35,153 bases of DNA, from contig NZ_ASSC01000138.1 in NCBI RefSeq assembly GCF_000520735.1, positions 1 through 35,153 on the forward strand. The letters run 5' to 3'. Below are positions 15,034 through 22,760 of this stretch, piece after piece; within the stretch, counting starts at the first letter, position 1, and the number at the start of each line of letters is the position of its first letter. A model generated the notes under the pieces. That model worked only from the letters and a program-made list of their open reading frames with translations. It did no database searches and was not told the origin of the DNA. The stretch comes from Paenibacillus forsythiae T98 (lineage in GTDB: Bacteria > Bacillota > Bacilli > Paenibacillales > Paenibacillaceae). A program made the translations under genes and the position numbers.

Positions 15034-16263
15034 GTGAAAGCCGTACATTTTGGAGCAGGCAATATTGGCAGAGGGTTTATCGGCCCCGTCTTGTCTCGCT
15101 CCGGTTACAAGGTTTGTTTCGTCGGACGCAACAAGAGAAAGATTGCCGAACTGCAAAAGAGAGGACAATATCCGGTTACCTTGGCTAACGAGAACCGGGA
15201 TAAATTTATAGTTGATAATGTGACAGCCATTAACTTGAATGACACCGAGAAGGTGGCGGAAGCGATTGCGGACGCGGAGCTTGTCACGACTGCTGTCGGA
15301 GTCTCCGCGCTGAAGGATATTGCGGGAACGATAGCCCGGGGCATCGAGCTGCGGCTGAGCCGGAGCAGCAAGCCCCAGCCCCTGCATATTATCGCCTGCG
15401 AGAATGGAATTGGAGGAAGCCAGCGGTTAAGAAAATCCGTCTATCGGCATTTGCGGCCGGACGTGATCAAGCAGGCCGAACGCAGCGTGGCGTTTCCGAA
15501 TACGATGGTTGACCGCATTGTGCCCGTCCAGAAGCATGCCGATCCGCTGGAGGTCATGGTTGAACCTTTCAGCGAGTGGATCGTCCCTCGAAGCGGGATG
15601 ATCGGCGATTATAACGAGATCCAAGGGGTCCGTTATGTTGATTCTCTCGATCCGTATCTGGAAAGGAAGCTGTTCACCGTAAATACGGGCCATTGCAGCG
15701 CCGCCTATTTCGGATATCTTGAAGGCTATACTACTTTGCAGGAAGCGATGGCCGATCCTGGCATTCGTGCCCGCGTATACGGGGTCTTGAAGGAGACAGG
15801 AGCGATGCTGGTGCGCTTGCACGGATTCGACCCGTCGCAGCATGACAAATACATTAAGAAAATGATGGAGCGCTTCGCGAACCGCAATTTCAAGGATAAG
15901 GTTTCGCGGGTGGCCAGATCCCCGCTCCGCAAGCTGTCCCCGAACGAACGGCTCATACGGCCTGCGCTCAAGGCGCATGAGCTTGGACTCGAAACCTCTC
16001 ATCTGGTCTCGGCTATTGCCTCCGCGCTGCTCTATGAGAATCAGGATGATCCGGAGGCGGTAAGTCTGCAAATGGCTATCCGGAGTTCGGGCATTGAACA
16101 GGTATTGTCCGAGGAATTGGGCATTCCCGCCGAGCATCCGCTGCACAGCCGCATCTTGGAGGAATACTTCAACACTTGTATTCAATATAAGCATAAGGCC
16201 GGCTTGGGATTTGAGGCGATAGCCGATTCCTTAAGCAAAGCGGCGATATCCGATAGCCCGTAA
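15034..16263 (+). CDS. mtlD: Mannitol-1-phosphate 5-dehydrogenase
   Basis: A 409-residue NAD-dependent polyol dehydrogenase interconverting mannitol 1-phosphate and fructose 6-phosphate. The N-terminal Rossmann motif HFGAGNIGRGFIG, the central ERSVAFPNTMVDRIVP, and LFTVNTGHCSAAYFGYL are family signatures. GTG 15034 gives the canonical MKAVHFGAGN start and has AGGGGGA upstream. However, an in-frame GTG at 14956 also has a very good GGGAGG site and would add 26 residues with no family match, so translation from either is possible. No mannitol PTS gene is adjacent. The gene ends in a strong terminator. Confidence 0.93.
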   Translation: MKAVHFGAGNIGRGFIGPVLSRSGYKVCFVGRNKRKIAELQKRGQYPVTLANENRDKFIVDNVTAINLNDTEKVAEAIADAELVTTAVGVSALKDIAGTIARGIELRLSRSSKPQPLHIIACENGIGGSQRLRKSVYRHLRPDVIKQAERSVAFPNTMVDRIVPVQKHADPLEVMVEPFSEWIVPRSGMIGDYNEIQGVRYVDSLDPYLERKLFTVNTGHCSAAYFGYLEGYTTLQEAMADPGIRARVYGVLKETGAMLVRLHGFDPSQHDKYIKKMMERFANRNFKDKVSRVARSPLRKLSPNERLIRPALKAHELGLETSHLVSAIASALLYENQDDPEAVSLQMAIRSSGIEQVLSEELGIPAEHPLHSRILEEYFNTCIQYKHKAGLGFEAIADSLSKAAISDSP

Positions 16264-16296
16264 TTGCGGCTTGCTGCAAGGTTTGAGATACCGCAA

Positions 16297-16336
16297 GACA
16301 AAAGAGACCGCATAACTGTGGTCTCTTTTGTCTTTT
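16297..16336. terminator. Bidirectional terminator between mtlD and the MATE gene
   Basis: A perfect 13-bp inverted repeat, GACAAAAGAGACC (16297-16309) and GGTCTCTTTTGTC (16320-16332), followed by TTTTG. It sits between convergent genes and the stem is A/T-rich at its base on both sides, so it could serve both. Confidence 0.85.
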
Positions 16337-16368
16337 GTGGTGCGCTGCGGCGCTCGTATATCAACAGC

Positions 16369-17739
16369 TCAGCTTCTCATTGGCTCCGAGCGGCCGCCTT
16401 TCATTTTTTTGTTGAAACGATACATTAAGAACAATGCCCTGACGAACAGATCTATTGCAATGGACAGCCATACTCCCGCAATTCCCAGCCCGAATGAAAT
16501 ACCGAGAACATAAACGCCGATAACCCGAATGAGCCACATGCCTATGGTTGTACTGTACAATGGGCTTTTCGTGTCTCCCGCACCCTGTAGCGCTCCTGCG
16601 AGCACTAATCCGATGGCCAGAAAGGGTTGGGCGAAGGCATCTATACGCAAGGCTGTAATGACCATGCCTGTCACGTCAGGCTCATGGGTAAACCATGATG
16701 CGGCAGCGGGGGAAAGGAAGAATAGCAGAACACCGACGAAGGACATGAACAGGACAGCAATCAAGGTGGCGATTATTCCGAATTGATAGGCGTCCTGCCG
16801 GCGCTTCGCCCCCAAGCTTTGCCCTACAAGCGTAGCGGCCGCCACTGCCAGCCCATAGCCGGGCATGTAAGAGAACACCTCGATATTGCCCGCTATCGTA
16901 TGGGCGGCATAGGTATCGGTGCTGATCCGGACGATCAAGCCAAAGTATAGTACCTGACCGAAACGCATGATAAGTCTTTCCATAGCGGCAGGCGCGGACA
17001 GTTTCAACAAGGGGAATGCATAGGTACGATTGAACATAAAGCCCTGGGTTATCGGAAACGATAATGTCGTCTTTCGGATATGAAGATAGAGAAGAGCAGC
17101 GCCCGCGATCCGCACAATCGTGGTTGCCCATGCCGCACCTGTAAGGCCAAGACCGTTAAACCCGGCAATCCCGAAAATGAGCACATAATCCAGAGGAATA
17201 TGAAAGACGTTGATCCAAAGTCCGATCTTCATAGGGGTTTTGGTATTCCCTGCCGCTCTTAAAATGCTGCCGAATACCGTCATCAGCGAAATCAGAATCG
17301 AGGGTACGGCAACAATACGGAAGTACTTCACGCCTTCGGTTATTACATTCGGCTCCGCTCCCATTATGCGCAATAAGGCTTCGGCAAAGAAGAAAGTCAC
17401 GACGCCAAAAAATAATCCGGCCGCTGAGGCTGCCCATGTGGCCTGTCTGGCAATAGCTTTCGCTTGTTCTAAATCTCCTGCGCCCACATTTTTCGCGATC
17501 ATCGAAGAGGTGCCCACACCCAGCGCCATGAACACAGCTATATAAACCGCTAATATCGCGTTTGTCACACCGACGGCCGCAACCTCTGTCAACCCAAGCC
17601 TGGATACAAATAAGGTATCCACGAACCCGACCACTGTTTGAAAGAAATTTTCAATCATGGCAGGAATAGCTAGAGCAAGTATGATCCTGGCCTTCTGACC
17701 CCGCGTTGCACCCGGCAGCTCAAGCAGATTTGTCGACAC
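16369..17739 (-). CDS. MATE-family multidrug exporter
   Basis: A 456-residue protein with about 12 membrane segments, of the MatE type that exports cationic drugs or other toxic compounds using Na+ or H+ gradients. Family features are LALAIPAMIENFFQTVVGFVDTLFVSRLG in the first segment region and, after an internal pseudo-repeat, LAIGLVLAGALQGAGDT. The start is GTG 17737-17739, preceded by GGAGGGG. It is transcribed away from the two glycosyltransferase genes. Its promoter carries a palindrome between -35 and -10, so expression is probably under tight repressor control. The substrate cannot be read from sequence. Confidence 0.92.
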   Translation of the reverse strand: MSTNLLELPGATRGQKARIILALAIPAMIENFFQTVVGFVDTLFVSRLGLTEVAAVGVTNAILAVYIAVFMALGVGTSSMIAKNVGAGDLEQAKAIARQATWAASAAGLFFGVVTFFFAEALLRIMGAEPNVITEGVKYFRIVAVPSILISLMTVFGSILRAAGNTKTPMKIGLWINVFHIPLDYVLIFGIAGFNGLGLTGAAWATTIVRIAGAALLYLHIRKTTLSFPITQGFMFNRTYAFPLLKLSAPAAMERLIMRFGQVLYFGLIVRISTDTYAAHTIAGNIEVFSYMPGYGLAVAAATLVGQSLGAKRRQDAYQFGIIATLIAVLFMSFVGVLLFFLSPAAASWFTHEPDVTGMVITALRIDAFAQPFLAIGLVLAGALQGAGDTKSPLYSTTIGMWLIRVIGVYVLGISFGLGIAGVWLSIAIDLFVRALFLMYRFNKKMKGGRSEPMRS

Positions 17740-17788
17740 AGTATCCCCTCCGGTATTTTAAGTTGCGATTGGAATAATTATGAGTTTT

Positions 17789-17817
17789 ATTTTATCCCCC
17801 CTGGGGGGATATGTAAA
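17789..17817 (-). promoter_or_regulatory. Promoter of the MATE gene
   Basis: On the minus strand TTTACA (17812-17817) is separated by 17 bp from TAAAAT (17789-17794). Both are five-of-six matches to sigma-A consensus. The spacer is almost entirely filled by the palindromic operator. Confidence 0.7.
17793..17811. promoter_or_regulatory. 19-bp palindromic operator in the MATE promoter
   Basis: TATCCCCCCTGGGGGGATA is a perfect inverted repeat around a single central base. Its position in the promoter spacer implies a repressor site. C-tract/G-tract palindromes with flanking A/T resemble operators of CsoR/RcnR/CstR-family sensors, but no such regulator gene is in the window and the assignment is tentative. 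Confidence 0.65.
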
Positions 17818-17855
17818 TGAAATTGTCTGTTTTCTGTAAAATATGCTCGATTTAG

Positions 17856-17884
17856 TTGAACTCTTATTTTACTTAAACTATAAT
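17856..17884 (+). promoter_or_regulatory. Promoter of the glycosyltransferase pair
   Basis: TTGAAC (17856-17861), a 17-bp spacer and a perfect TATAAT (17879-17884). It lies about 50 bp upstream of the GTG start at 17934. Confidence 0.75.
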
Positions 17885-17933
17885 TTATGGCATCACTTGG
17901 TATAAGTGTGAATTGCAAATGGAGGTTGATCCT

Positions 17934-19139
17934 GTGAAGAGAATTCATATTGCAATGATTAATGTTCCTGCTTACGGACATGTTAATCCAACACTCGCCG
18001 TTGTATCTGAACTCGTAAAAAGAGGCTATAAAGTGACTTATCCCACAACAGAACAATTTTTGCCTGCTATAAGTGAGACAGGGGCAACCCCTCTTCTCTA
18101 TCAATTAAATGATACTCAATTTGACGGCGAGCAGATGATGGAAGACGTGAAGATGAGAAACCCGAATCTCCCGTTGACGATCCTTGAACAAGCCATTTCC
18201 TTTTTTGCTCAGTTGGAGCAGTTGTATAAAGATGAGCTTCCGGATTTCATTCTGTTTGATTTTATGGGACTTGCAGGAAAATTGTTTGCGGCCAAGCACG
18301 GGATAGAGGCGGTACGGCTATTTTCTTCCTATGCGCTGAATGAGCATTTCTCGTTTGCCTCCGATTTTCCAGACGAAACCAGGAAGGCAATGGCGTCGGT
18401 GCTTGAGGCTTGTTCCGAGAAGGAAGGGATTCCGGGTCTAACCGTTGAGGAGCTGTTTCGTGCGGAAAAGTTGAATATTGCCTTTCTACCCCGGGCCTTT
18501 CAGCCCGAATCGGACACCTTTGATGAACGCTACCTGTTCACCGGCCCTTCGCTTGGAACACGCAGCTATCAAGAGAGCCTGCCCCTCAGTGAAATTCATG
18601 ATCGCCCTGTCCTGCTGATTTCGCTCGGTACTGTATTCAACCCATGGCCGGAATTTTATAAAATGTGCATAGAAGCTTTTCGCGATTCCAAATGGCAGGT
18701 GATTATGTCCACCGGGACCAAGATTGATCCCGAAACTCTGGGGGAAATCCCAGGCAACTTCATTGTTCGCCAGCAGCTCCCGCAGCTCGAAATTCTTCCG
18801 CATGCCAAGCTGTTTATCACTCATGGCGGCATGAACAGTACGATGGAAGCGTTGAGCCACGGTGTACCCATGGTCGTCATTCCCCAAATGTTTGAACAGG
18901 AAATCACCGCCCGCCGCGTAACCTTGCTGGGACTCGGGCAGCATTATCTGCCGGACGAAGTAACCGTTCAAGTATTGCAGCAATCGGTTCAGGAAGTGTC
19001 AGAGGACGAGCAATTGAGGAAGCGTGTGTATGACATGCAGAAGCAAATTCAGGAAGCCGGTGGAGCTATCAAAGCCGCTGAAGGAATTGAACAGTTTATA
19101 AATGAAACGAGCCGACAAAATGCACATGCTGCACACTAA
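17934..19139 (+). CDS. GT1 macrolide-type glycosyltransferase 1
   Basis: A 401-residue GT-B fold enzyme of the MGT/YjiC family, which transfers a sugar (usually glucose) from UDP-sugar to hydroxyls of macrolides, flavonoids or other small aglycones. The N-terminal acceptor domain starts IAMINVPAYGHVNPTLAVV; the C-terminal donor site has THGGMNSTMEALSHGVPMV with the downstream Q/E pair (PQMFEQE). GTG 17934 follows ATGGAGGT at good spacing. It is followed after 38 bp by a second member of the same family. Cytosolic inactivation of a toxic natural product is the likely role; the aglycone is unknown. Confidence 0.9.
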   Translation: MKRIHIAMINVPAYGHVNPTLAVVSELVKRGYKVTYPTTEQFLPAISETGATPLLYQLNDTQFDGEQMMEDVKMRNPNLPLTILEQAISFFAQLEQLYKDELPDFILFDFMGLAGKLFAAKHGIEAVRLFSSYALNEHFSFASDFPDETRKAMASVLEACSEKEGIPGLTVEELFRAEKLNIAFLPRAFQPESDTFDERYLFTGPSLGTRSYQESLPLSEIHDRPVLLISLGTVFNPWPEFYKMCIEAFRDSKWQVIMSTGTKIDPETLGEIPGNFIVRQQLPQLEILPHAKLFITHGGMNSTMEALSHGVPMVVIPQMFEQEITARRVTLLGLGQHYLPDEVTVQVLQQSVQEVSEDEQLRKRVYDMQKQIQEAGGAIKAAEGIEQFINETSRQNAHAAH

Positions 19140-19177
19140 AGTCTTTTAAATATGGAATAAAGGGAGAGTGTGAACAT

Positions 19178-20401
19178 ATGTCAAAAGTGCTTTTTTTAAG
19201 TGTCCCGGCTCACGGCCATGTTAATCCTACACTGGGATTAGTCCATGAATTAATCCATCAAGGCGAGGAGATTACTTATTTTTGCTCAGAGGACTTTAAA
19301 GAAAAAATCGAAAACACAGGCGCTGAATTCAAGAGCTACAAGGTAGAATCCCCCTTATTTAACAGAAAGAACAACTCGCCTCAAAACATGGGGATCGAGA
19401 GCCTGTTCGACAACATTAACGAAATGCTCAAGGTGAGCGATAAAATGATAGAAGATGTCTTGCAGCAAATTCAGGACCGGCATTTTGATTATATTATGTA
19501 TACAGCGATGTATCCTTTTGGCAATGCGATAGCCCAAATCCTGAACCTTCCTTCGGTTTCTTCCTTCGCCGTATTTGCCACTCCCCGGGAGCTTATGGCT
19601 CTCCACAAAGAATTCAACAGTGAGGAGGTTTTGAAGAATCATCCCGCTGTAGAGACCTATAAACAAGTTGCCAAGCAGTTAAAAGAAGTCTATAACGTGG
19701 ATATGCCGGGCAACCCGATGGGCTTATTTTTTAACAAAGGCGACCTTAATATTGCCTATACTTCCAAGTACTTCGTCTCACATCCCGAGTATTACGACGA
19801 CAGCTTCCTGTTTATCGGACCCCCGATCTTTGACCGGAAGGAAAATGTGGAGTTTCCATTTGAACAATTGGAGGGCAAGCGCGTCATCTATATTTCGCTC
19901 GGCACGGTGTTTAATACGGATACCAGGCTGTATGAGCTGTTCTTCAAGACGTTTGCCGACACCGATGCGGTTGTGGTGATGACGGCGTATAATGTGGATT
20001 TATCCGGACTAAAGATTCCCGGTAATTTTATCGTAAGAAACTATGTGCCCCAATCGGAGATTTTAAAGTACACGGACGTCGCCATCACGCATGCGGGCAT
20101 GAACAGCACAAATGATTTATTATATAACAACGTGCCTTTCGTAGCGATACCTATAGGAGCAGACCAGCCTTATATGGCAGGAAGATCGGCGGAGCTCGGA
20201 GCGGCCATTTCGCTTGACAAGGATAACCTTACGCCGGAGCTGTTAAAGAGTTCTGTGGAACAGGTATTAAACGACCCGAGCTATGTTGAAAATAGCCAGA
20301 AAATAAGTGATTCTTTTAGACAGGCCGGCGGTTATAAAAAAGCGGTAGAAGAGATTTTTAAATTTACTCACAGACAACGGTCTTCTATCTCTTTCCATTA
20401 A
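19178..20401 (+). CDS. GT1 macrolide-type glycosyltransferase 2
   Basis: A 407-residue GT-B enzyme similar to YdhE/YojK types. The N-terminus is LFLSVPAHGHVNPTLGLVHEL and the donor site is THAGMNSTNDLLYNNVPFVA. The usual Gly after THGG is Ala here (THAG), and the donor Gln/Glu region reads PIGADQPYMA. ATG 19178 has AAGGGAGAG upstream. It is clearly paralogous to the preceding gene but diverged, particularly in the acceptor half, so the two probably act on different aglycones or positions. They share one promoter and one terminator. Confidence 0.9.
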   Translation: MSKVLFLSVPAHGHVNPTLGLVHELIHQGEEITYFCSEDFKEKIENTGAEFKSYKVESPLFNRKNNSPQNMGIESLFDNINEMLKVSDKMIEDVLQQIQDRHFDYIMYTAMYPFGNAIAQILNLPSVSSFAVFATPRELMALHKEFNSEEVLKNHPAVETYKQVAKQLKEVYNVDMPGNPMGLFFNKGDLNIAYTSKYFVSHPEYYDDSFLFIGPPIFDRKENVEFPFEQLEGKRVIYISLGTVFNTDTRLYELFFKTFADTDAVVVMTAYNVDLSGLKIPGNFIVRNYVPQSEILKYTDVAITHAGMNSTNDLLYNNVPFVAIPIGADQPYMAGRSAELGAAISLDKDNLTPELLKSSVEQVLNDPSYVENSQKISDSFRQAGGYKKAVEEIFKFTHRQRSSISFH

Positions 20402-20438
20402 AGCTGCCTTAGCGTCAGATGCGTTCGCTCCATACAAA

Positions 20439-20477
20439 ACCCACGGAGAAAGAGTCATTTTCCCTGTGGGTTTCTTC
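20439..20477. terminator. Terminator between glycosyltransferase 2 and marR
   Basis: ACCCACGGAGAAA (from 20439) pairs imperfectly with TTTTCCCTGTGGGT (to 20471), followed by TTCTTC. It lies between convergent genes. Confidence 0.65.
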
Positions 20478-20486
20478 ATTAATATA

Positions 20487-20960
20487 TCATCCGCTGTTGC
20501 CGAATCTTCGGGATATTTTGATCTCGCTGTCCGTACCCTTAACTTGCAAGGAAAGCAGAGCGTTCAGATCGTTAAGAGACAGATGTTCAAAAGAGTTGAT
20601 TTTGTCCATAATCTCACCGTTGAATATTTCTTCCACACGCCGAATTTCAGAAATCAATTGTTCTCCTTCAGGCGTCAAGGAAATAATGATCTTTCTGCTG
20701 TCATGCGGGGAAATCTCTTTATCAATGTACTGCTTATCCATCAGTCTCTGTACAAGCCGGCTTGGGTGCTGGGAGTTGCACAATAATAAATCCCCCAGCT
20801 CGGCAATGGACATGGGGCCAAATTTGGCCAACACTGTGAGAACTTCGCTTTGGCTCGGTGTAATATCGAGTCCATTGGACATGAGCAGATCGGTGAAACG
20901 ATGATTTCCTTCCCGCTGTGCGCATTGAATCAAGTAACGTAATTTATCGATGGCCTCCAA
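20487..20960 (-). CDS. MarR-family transcriptional regulator
   Basis: A 157-residue winged-helix regulator. The core LTVLAKFGPMSIAELGDLLLCNSQHPSRLVQRLMDKQYIDKE is the MarR HTH, with the wing at SPHDSRKIIISLTPEG. The start is TTG 20958-20960, preceded by AAGGAG. It is divergent from the aldo-keto reductase gene, and the intergenic region holds ATATGT-type inverted repeats over the reductase promoter, so it probably represses both itself and the reductase. The inducer is unknown but likely an electrophile or phenolic compound, as for similar regulators. Confidence 0.9.
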   Translation of the reverse strand: MEAIDKLRYLIQCAQREGNHRFTDLLMSNGLDITPSQSEVLTVLAKFGPMSIAELGDLLLCNSQHPSRLVQRLMDKQYIDKEISPHDSRKIIISLTPEGEQLISEIRRVEEIFNGEIMDKINSFEHLSLNDLNALLSLQVKGTDSEIKISRRFGNSG

Positions 20961-20992
20961 GCGCCTTCACTCCTTATGCACTCAGTATAGCA

Positions 20993-21012
20993 TATATGTG
21001 CCTTGACATATA
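20993..21012. promoter_or_regulatory. Second MarR-type operator (marR side)
   Basis: TATATGT (20993-20999) and ACATATA (21006-21012) are perfect 7-bp arms separated by 6 bp. The right arm overlaps the -35 of the reductase promoter, and the left lies next to the marR start region. Confidence 0.5.
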
Positions 21013-21031
21013 ACTGCTTATTTCATAATAT
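21003..21031 (+). promoter_or_regulatory. Promoter of the leader ORF and aldo-keto reductase
   Basis: A perfect -35 TTGACA (21003-21008), a 17-bp spacer and a TAATAT -10 (21026-21031). The 20-bp palindrome overlaps the -10 and start site. Confidence 0.6.
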
Positions 21032-21047
21032 ATGTCTAGACATATAT
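21028..21047. promoter_or_regulatory. 20-bp palindromic MarR-type operator
   Basis: ATATATGTCTAGACATATAT is a perfect palindrome covering the -10 and likely transcription start of the reductase promoter. Length and position fit a MarR-family repressor site, and marR is the divergent neighbour. Confidence 0.7.
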
Positions 21048-21077
21048 GTCGGGGCGTACAATGGAGGAGGAGAGTTG

Positions 21078-21185
21078 ATGAAGATGACGGTGTTGGTAAC
21101 GGGAGCAGCAACGGATACGAACTTTTTCAAGATGAATCTGGTGTCCAATATTATGGTTAAACGAATTGATAAGGGAGGCTTGTAA
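21078..21185 (+). CDS. Short leader ORF, 35 codons
   Basis: ATG 21078 follows a very strong GGAGGAGGAGAG site and opens a 35-residue peptide beginning MKMTVLVTGAATDTN and ending IDKGGL. The first residues resemble the nucleotide-binding start of NmrA/SDR proteins (TVLVTGA), but the Gly-rich motif is not completed, so it may be the remnant of an internally deleted reductase gene. Its last codons contain the AGGGAGG ribosome binding site of the aldo-keto reductase, whose ATG starts 2 bases after this stop. It could therefore act as a coupled leader peptide. No known function. Confidence 0.45.
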   Translation: MKMTVLVTGAATDTNFFKMNLVSNIMVKRIDKGGL

Positions 21186-21186
21186 T

Positions 21187-22164
21187 ATGAGAAAAAGAGT
21201 GCTCGGCTCAAACCTTGAGGTATCTGAAATCGGCCTGGGCTGTATGGGAATGAGTCAATCCTATGGGGCAACCGATGAACAAGAAGCCATTAATACGATT
21301 CATTATGCGCTGGACAACGGAGTTTATTTTCTGGATACGGCGGATATGTACGGAAATGGGCACAATGAAGAACTGATCGGCAAAGCCCTGGCTTCTTATA
21401 AGGGAACTGAGGAAGTCATCATTGCTTCCAAATTTGGAATTGTTAACGGAGATGATATAACCAAGCGCTACATAGACGGCAGCCCGGAATATGTCAGATC
21501 GGCGATTGATAAGAGCTTAAAGCGTCTAAACCTGGAATATCTGGATTTATACTATATTCATCGTGTAGATAAGACTGTCCCCATTGAAGAAACCGTTGGC
21601 ACGATGTCCGATCTGGTCAGAGAGGGGAAAATCAGACATATCGGCATTTGTGAAGCGTCGCTTGAAACGATTGAAAGAGCCAATAAGGTTCATCCGATTA
21701 CCGCCGTGCAATCTGAATATTCACTTTGGAGCAGGGATGTAGAGGCGGCGATTTTGCCCAAATTGCAAGAGCTTGGCATAGGCTTTGTCCCGTACAGTCC
21801 GCTTGGCCGGGGATTCTTGACGACAGGCTTCCAGTTTGAAGAGCAGGACATGCGAAGATTCTTACCGAGATTCCAGGATCAAAATTTATTGAATAACCAG
21901 AAGCTGGTGAATCAGCTTACCAAAATAGCGGAAGCCATGAATATCAAGACAGCTCAGCTGGCGCTGGCCTGGGTACTCCATAAGAGCGAAAATATTGTGC
22001 CCATTCCCGGAACCAAAAAAATATCTCATCTGACCGATAATATTGAAGCAACCGATGTGCTTTTAAATACCGAACAAATATCTGAACTGGACCGGCTGTT
22101 CGACAGTGCGGCCATTCAGGGAACGAGGTATCCCGGCATCCTTATGGAAGAGATCGATGCATAG
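21187..22164 (+). CDS. Aldo-keto reductase
   Basis: A 325-residue NADPH-dependent AKR (YhdN/AKR11-13 type) that reduces aldehydes or ketones in the cytosol. The catalytic tetrad is D50, Y55 (DTADMYG), K82 (ASKFG) and H125 (YYIHRVD). The C-terminal cofactor site shows IPGTKKISHLTDN. ATG 21187 has AGGGAGG upstream; a longer frame beginning at 21166 only reads through the leader ORF. The neighbouring MarR regulator suggests induction by a reactive carbonyl or aromatic compound. The next gene overlaps its stop. Confidence 0.93.
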   Translation: MRKRVLGSNLEVSEIGLGCMGMSQSYGATDEQEAINTIHYALDNGVYFLDTADMYGNGHNEELIGKALASYKGTEEVIIASKFGIVNGDDITKRYIDGSPEYVRSAIDKSLKRLNLEYLDLYYIHRVDKTVPIEETVGTMSDLVREGKIRHIGICEASLETIERANKVHPITAVQSEYSLWSRDVEAAILPKLQELGIGFVPYSPLGRGFLTTGFQFEEQDMRRFLPRFQDQNLLNNQKLVNQLTKIAEAMNIKTAQLALAWVLHKSENIVPIPGTKKISHLTDNIEATDVLLNTEQISELDRLFDSAAIQGTRYPGILMEEIDA

Positions 22165-22672
22165 GGAGCGGGAGCTTCACATTCAACTGCTGGCCTCTGG
22201 CGAAACGCCGCCTTATGAACTGCTGCTGCTGGCTGACCCGTCCCGCGAGCTGGTAGACCGCTATCTGAAGCAGGGGATCTGTTATATGGCCGTGCTGCCT
22301 GGTGAGGCTGTGCCGGAGAAGCCGGTTGGCGTCTTTGTGCTGCTTCGGGGAGAGGCGGGAACCGTCGAAATTATGAATATCGCCGTAAGGGAAGAGGCGC
22401 AGGGCAAGGGGATCGGAAGGAAATTGCTTCAAGCCGCCATTGAAATAGCGAAAGCATCGGACGCCCGGGCCATCGAGATCGGCACAGGGAACTCCAGCCT
22501 GCAACAGCTGGCGCTTTACCAGAAATGCGGATTTCGGATCATCGGCGTGGACCGCGACTTTTTTGTACGGAATTATGCGGAAGCGATCTATGAGAACGGC
22601 ATTCAGTGCCGGGACATGATCCGGTTAAGGTATGAAGAAGACGGGGAGACAACACATAAGGCTGTAAAATAA
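22157..22672 (+). CDS. GNAT-family N-acetyltransferase (YvbK-like)
   Basis: A 171-residue acetyltransferase. The acetyl-CoA site is in NIAVREEAQGKGIGRKLLQAAIE (Q/RxxGxG/A motif), followed by IGTGNSSLQQLALYQKCGFRIIGVD, which resembles B. subtilis YvbK. ATG 22157 overlaps the reductase stop by 8 bases with GGAAGAG upstream, so the two are coupled. The substrate is unknown. It ends in a clear terminator. Confidence 0.87.
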   Translation: MHRERELHIQLLASGETPPYELLLLADPSRELVDRYLKQGICYMAVLPGEAVPEKPVGVFVLLRGEAGTVEIMNIAVREEAQGKGIGRKLLQAAIEIAKASDARAIEIGTGNSSLQQLALYQKCGFRIIGVDRDFFVRNYAEAIYENGIQCRDMIRLRYEEDGETTHKAVK

Positions 22673-22675
22673 CAT

Positions 22676-22725
22676 AAACCCGCGAGAAGCCTTGTTGTTC
22701 AGGTGCTATCGCGGGTTTGTTGTGT
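22676..22725. terminator. Terminator after the GNAT gene
   Basis: A perfect 10-bp inverted repeat, AAACCCGCGA (22676-22685) and TCGCGGGTTT (22709-22718), followed by GTTGTG. The stem shares the CCCGCGA core with the hairpin at 630-671. It separates convergent genes. Confidence 0.8.
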
Positions 22726-22760
22726 ACGGGATTGATTCTATGGACGTCTGTTGTGAAGAG

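Noticed and set aside
15427-16194. 255-codon minus-strand frame opposite mtlD
   Set aside because: A codon-phase shadow of a well-conserved enzyme, rich in Arg and His, with no domain.
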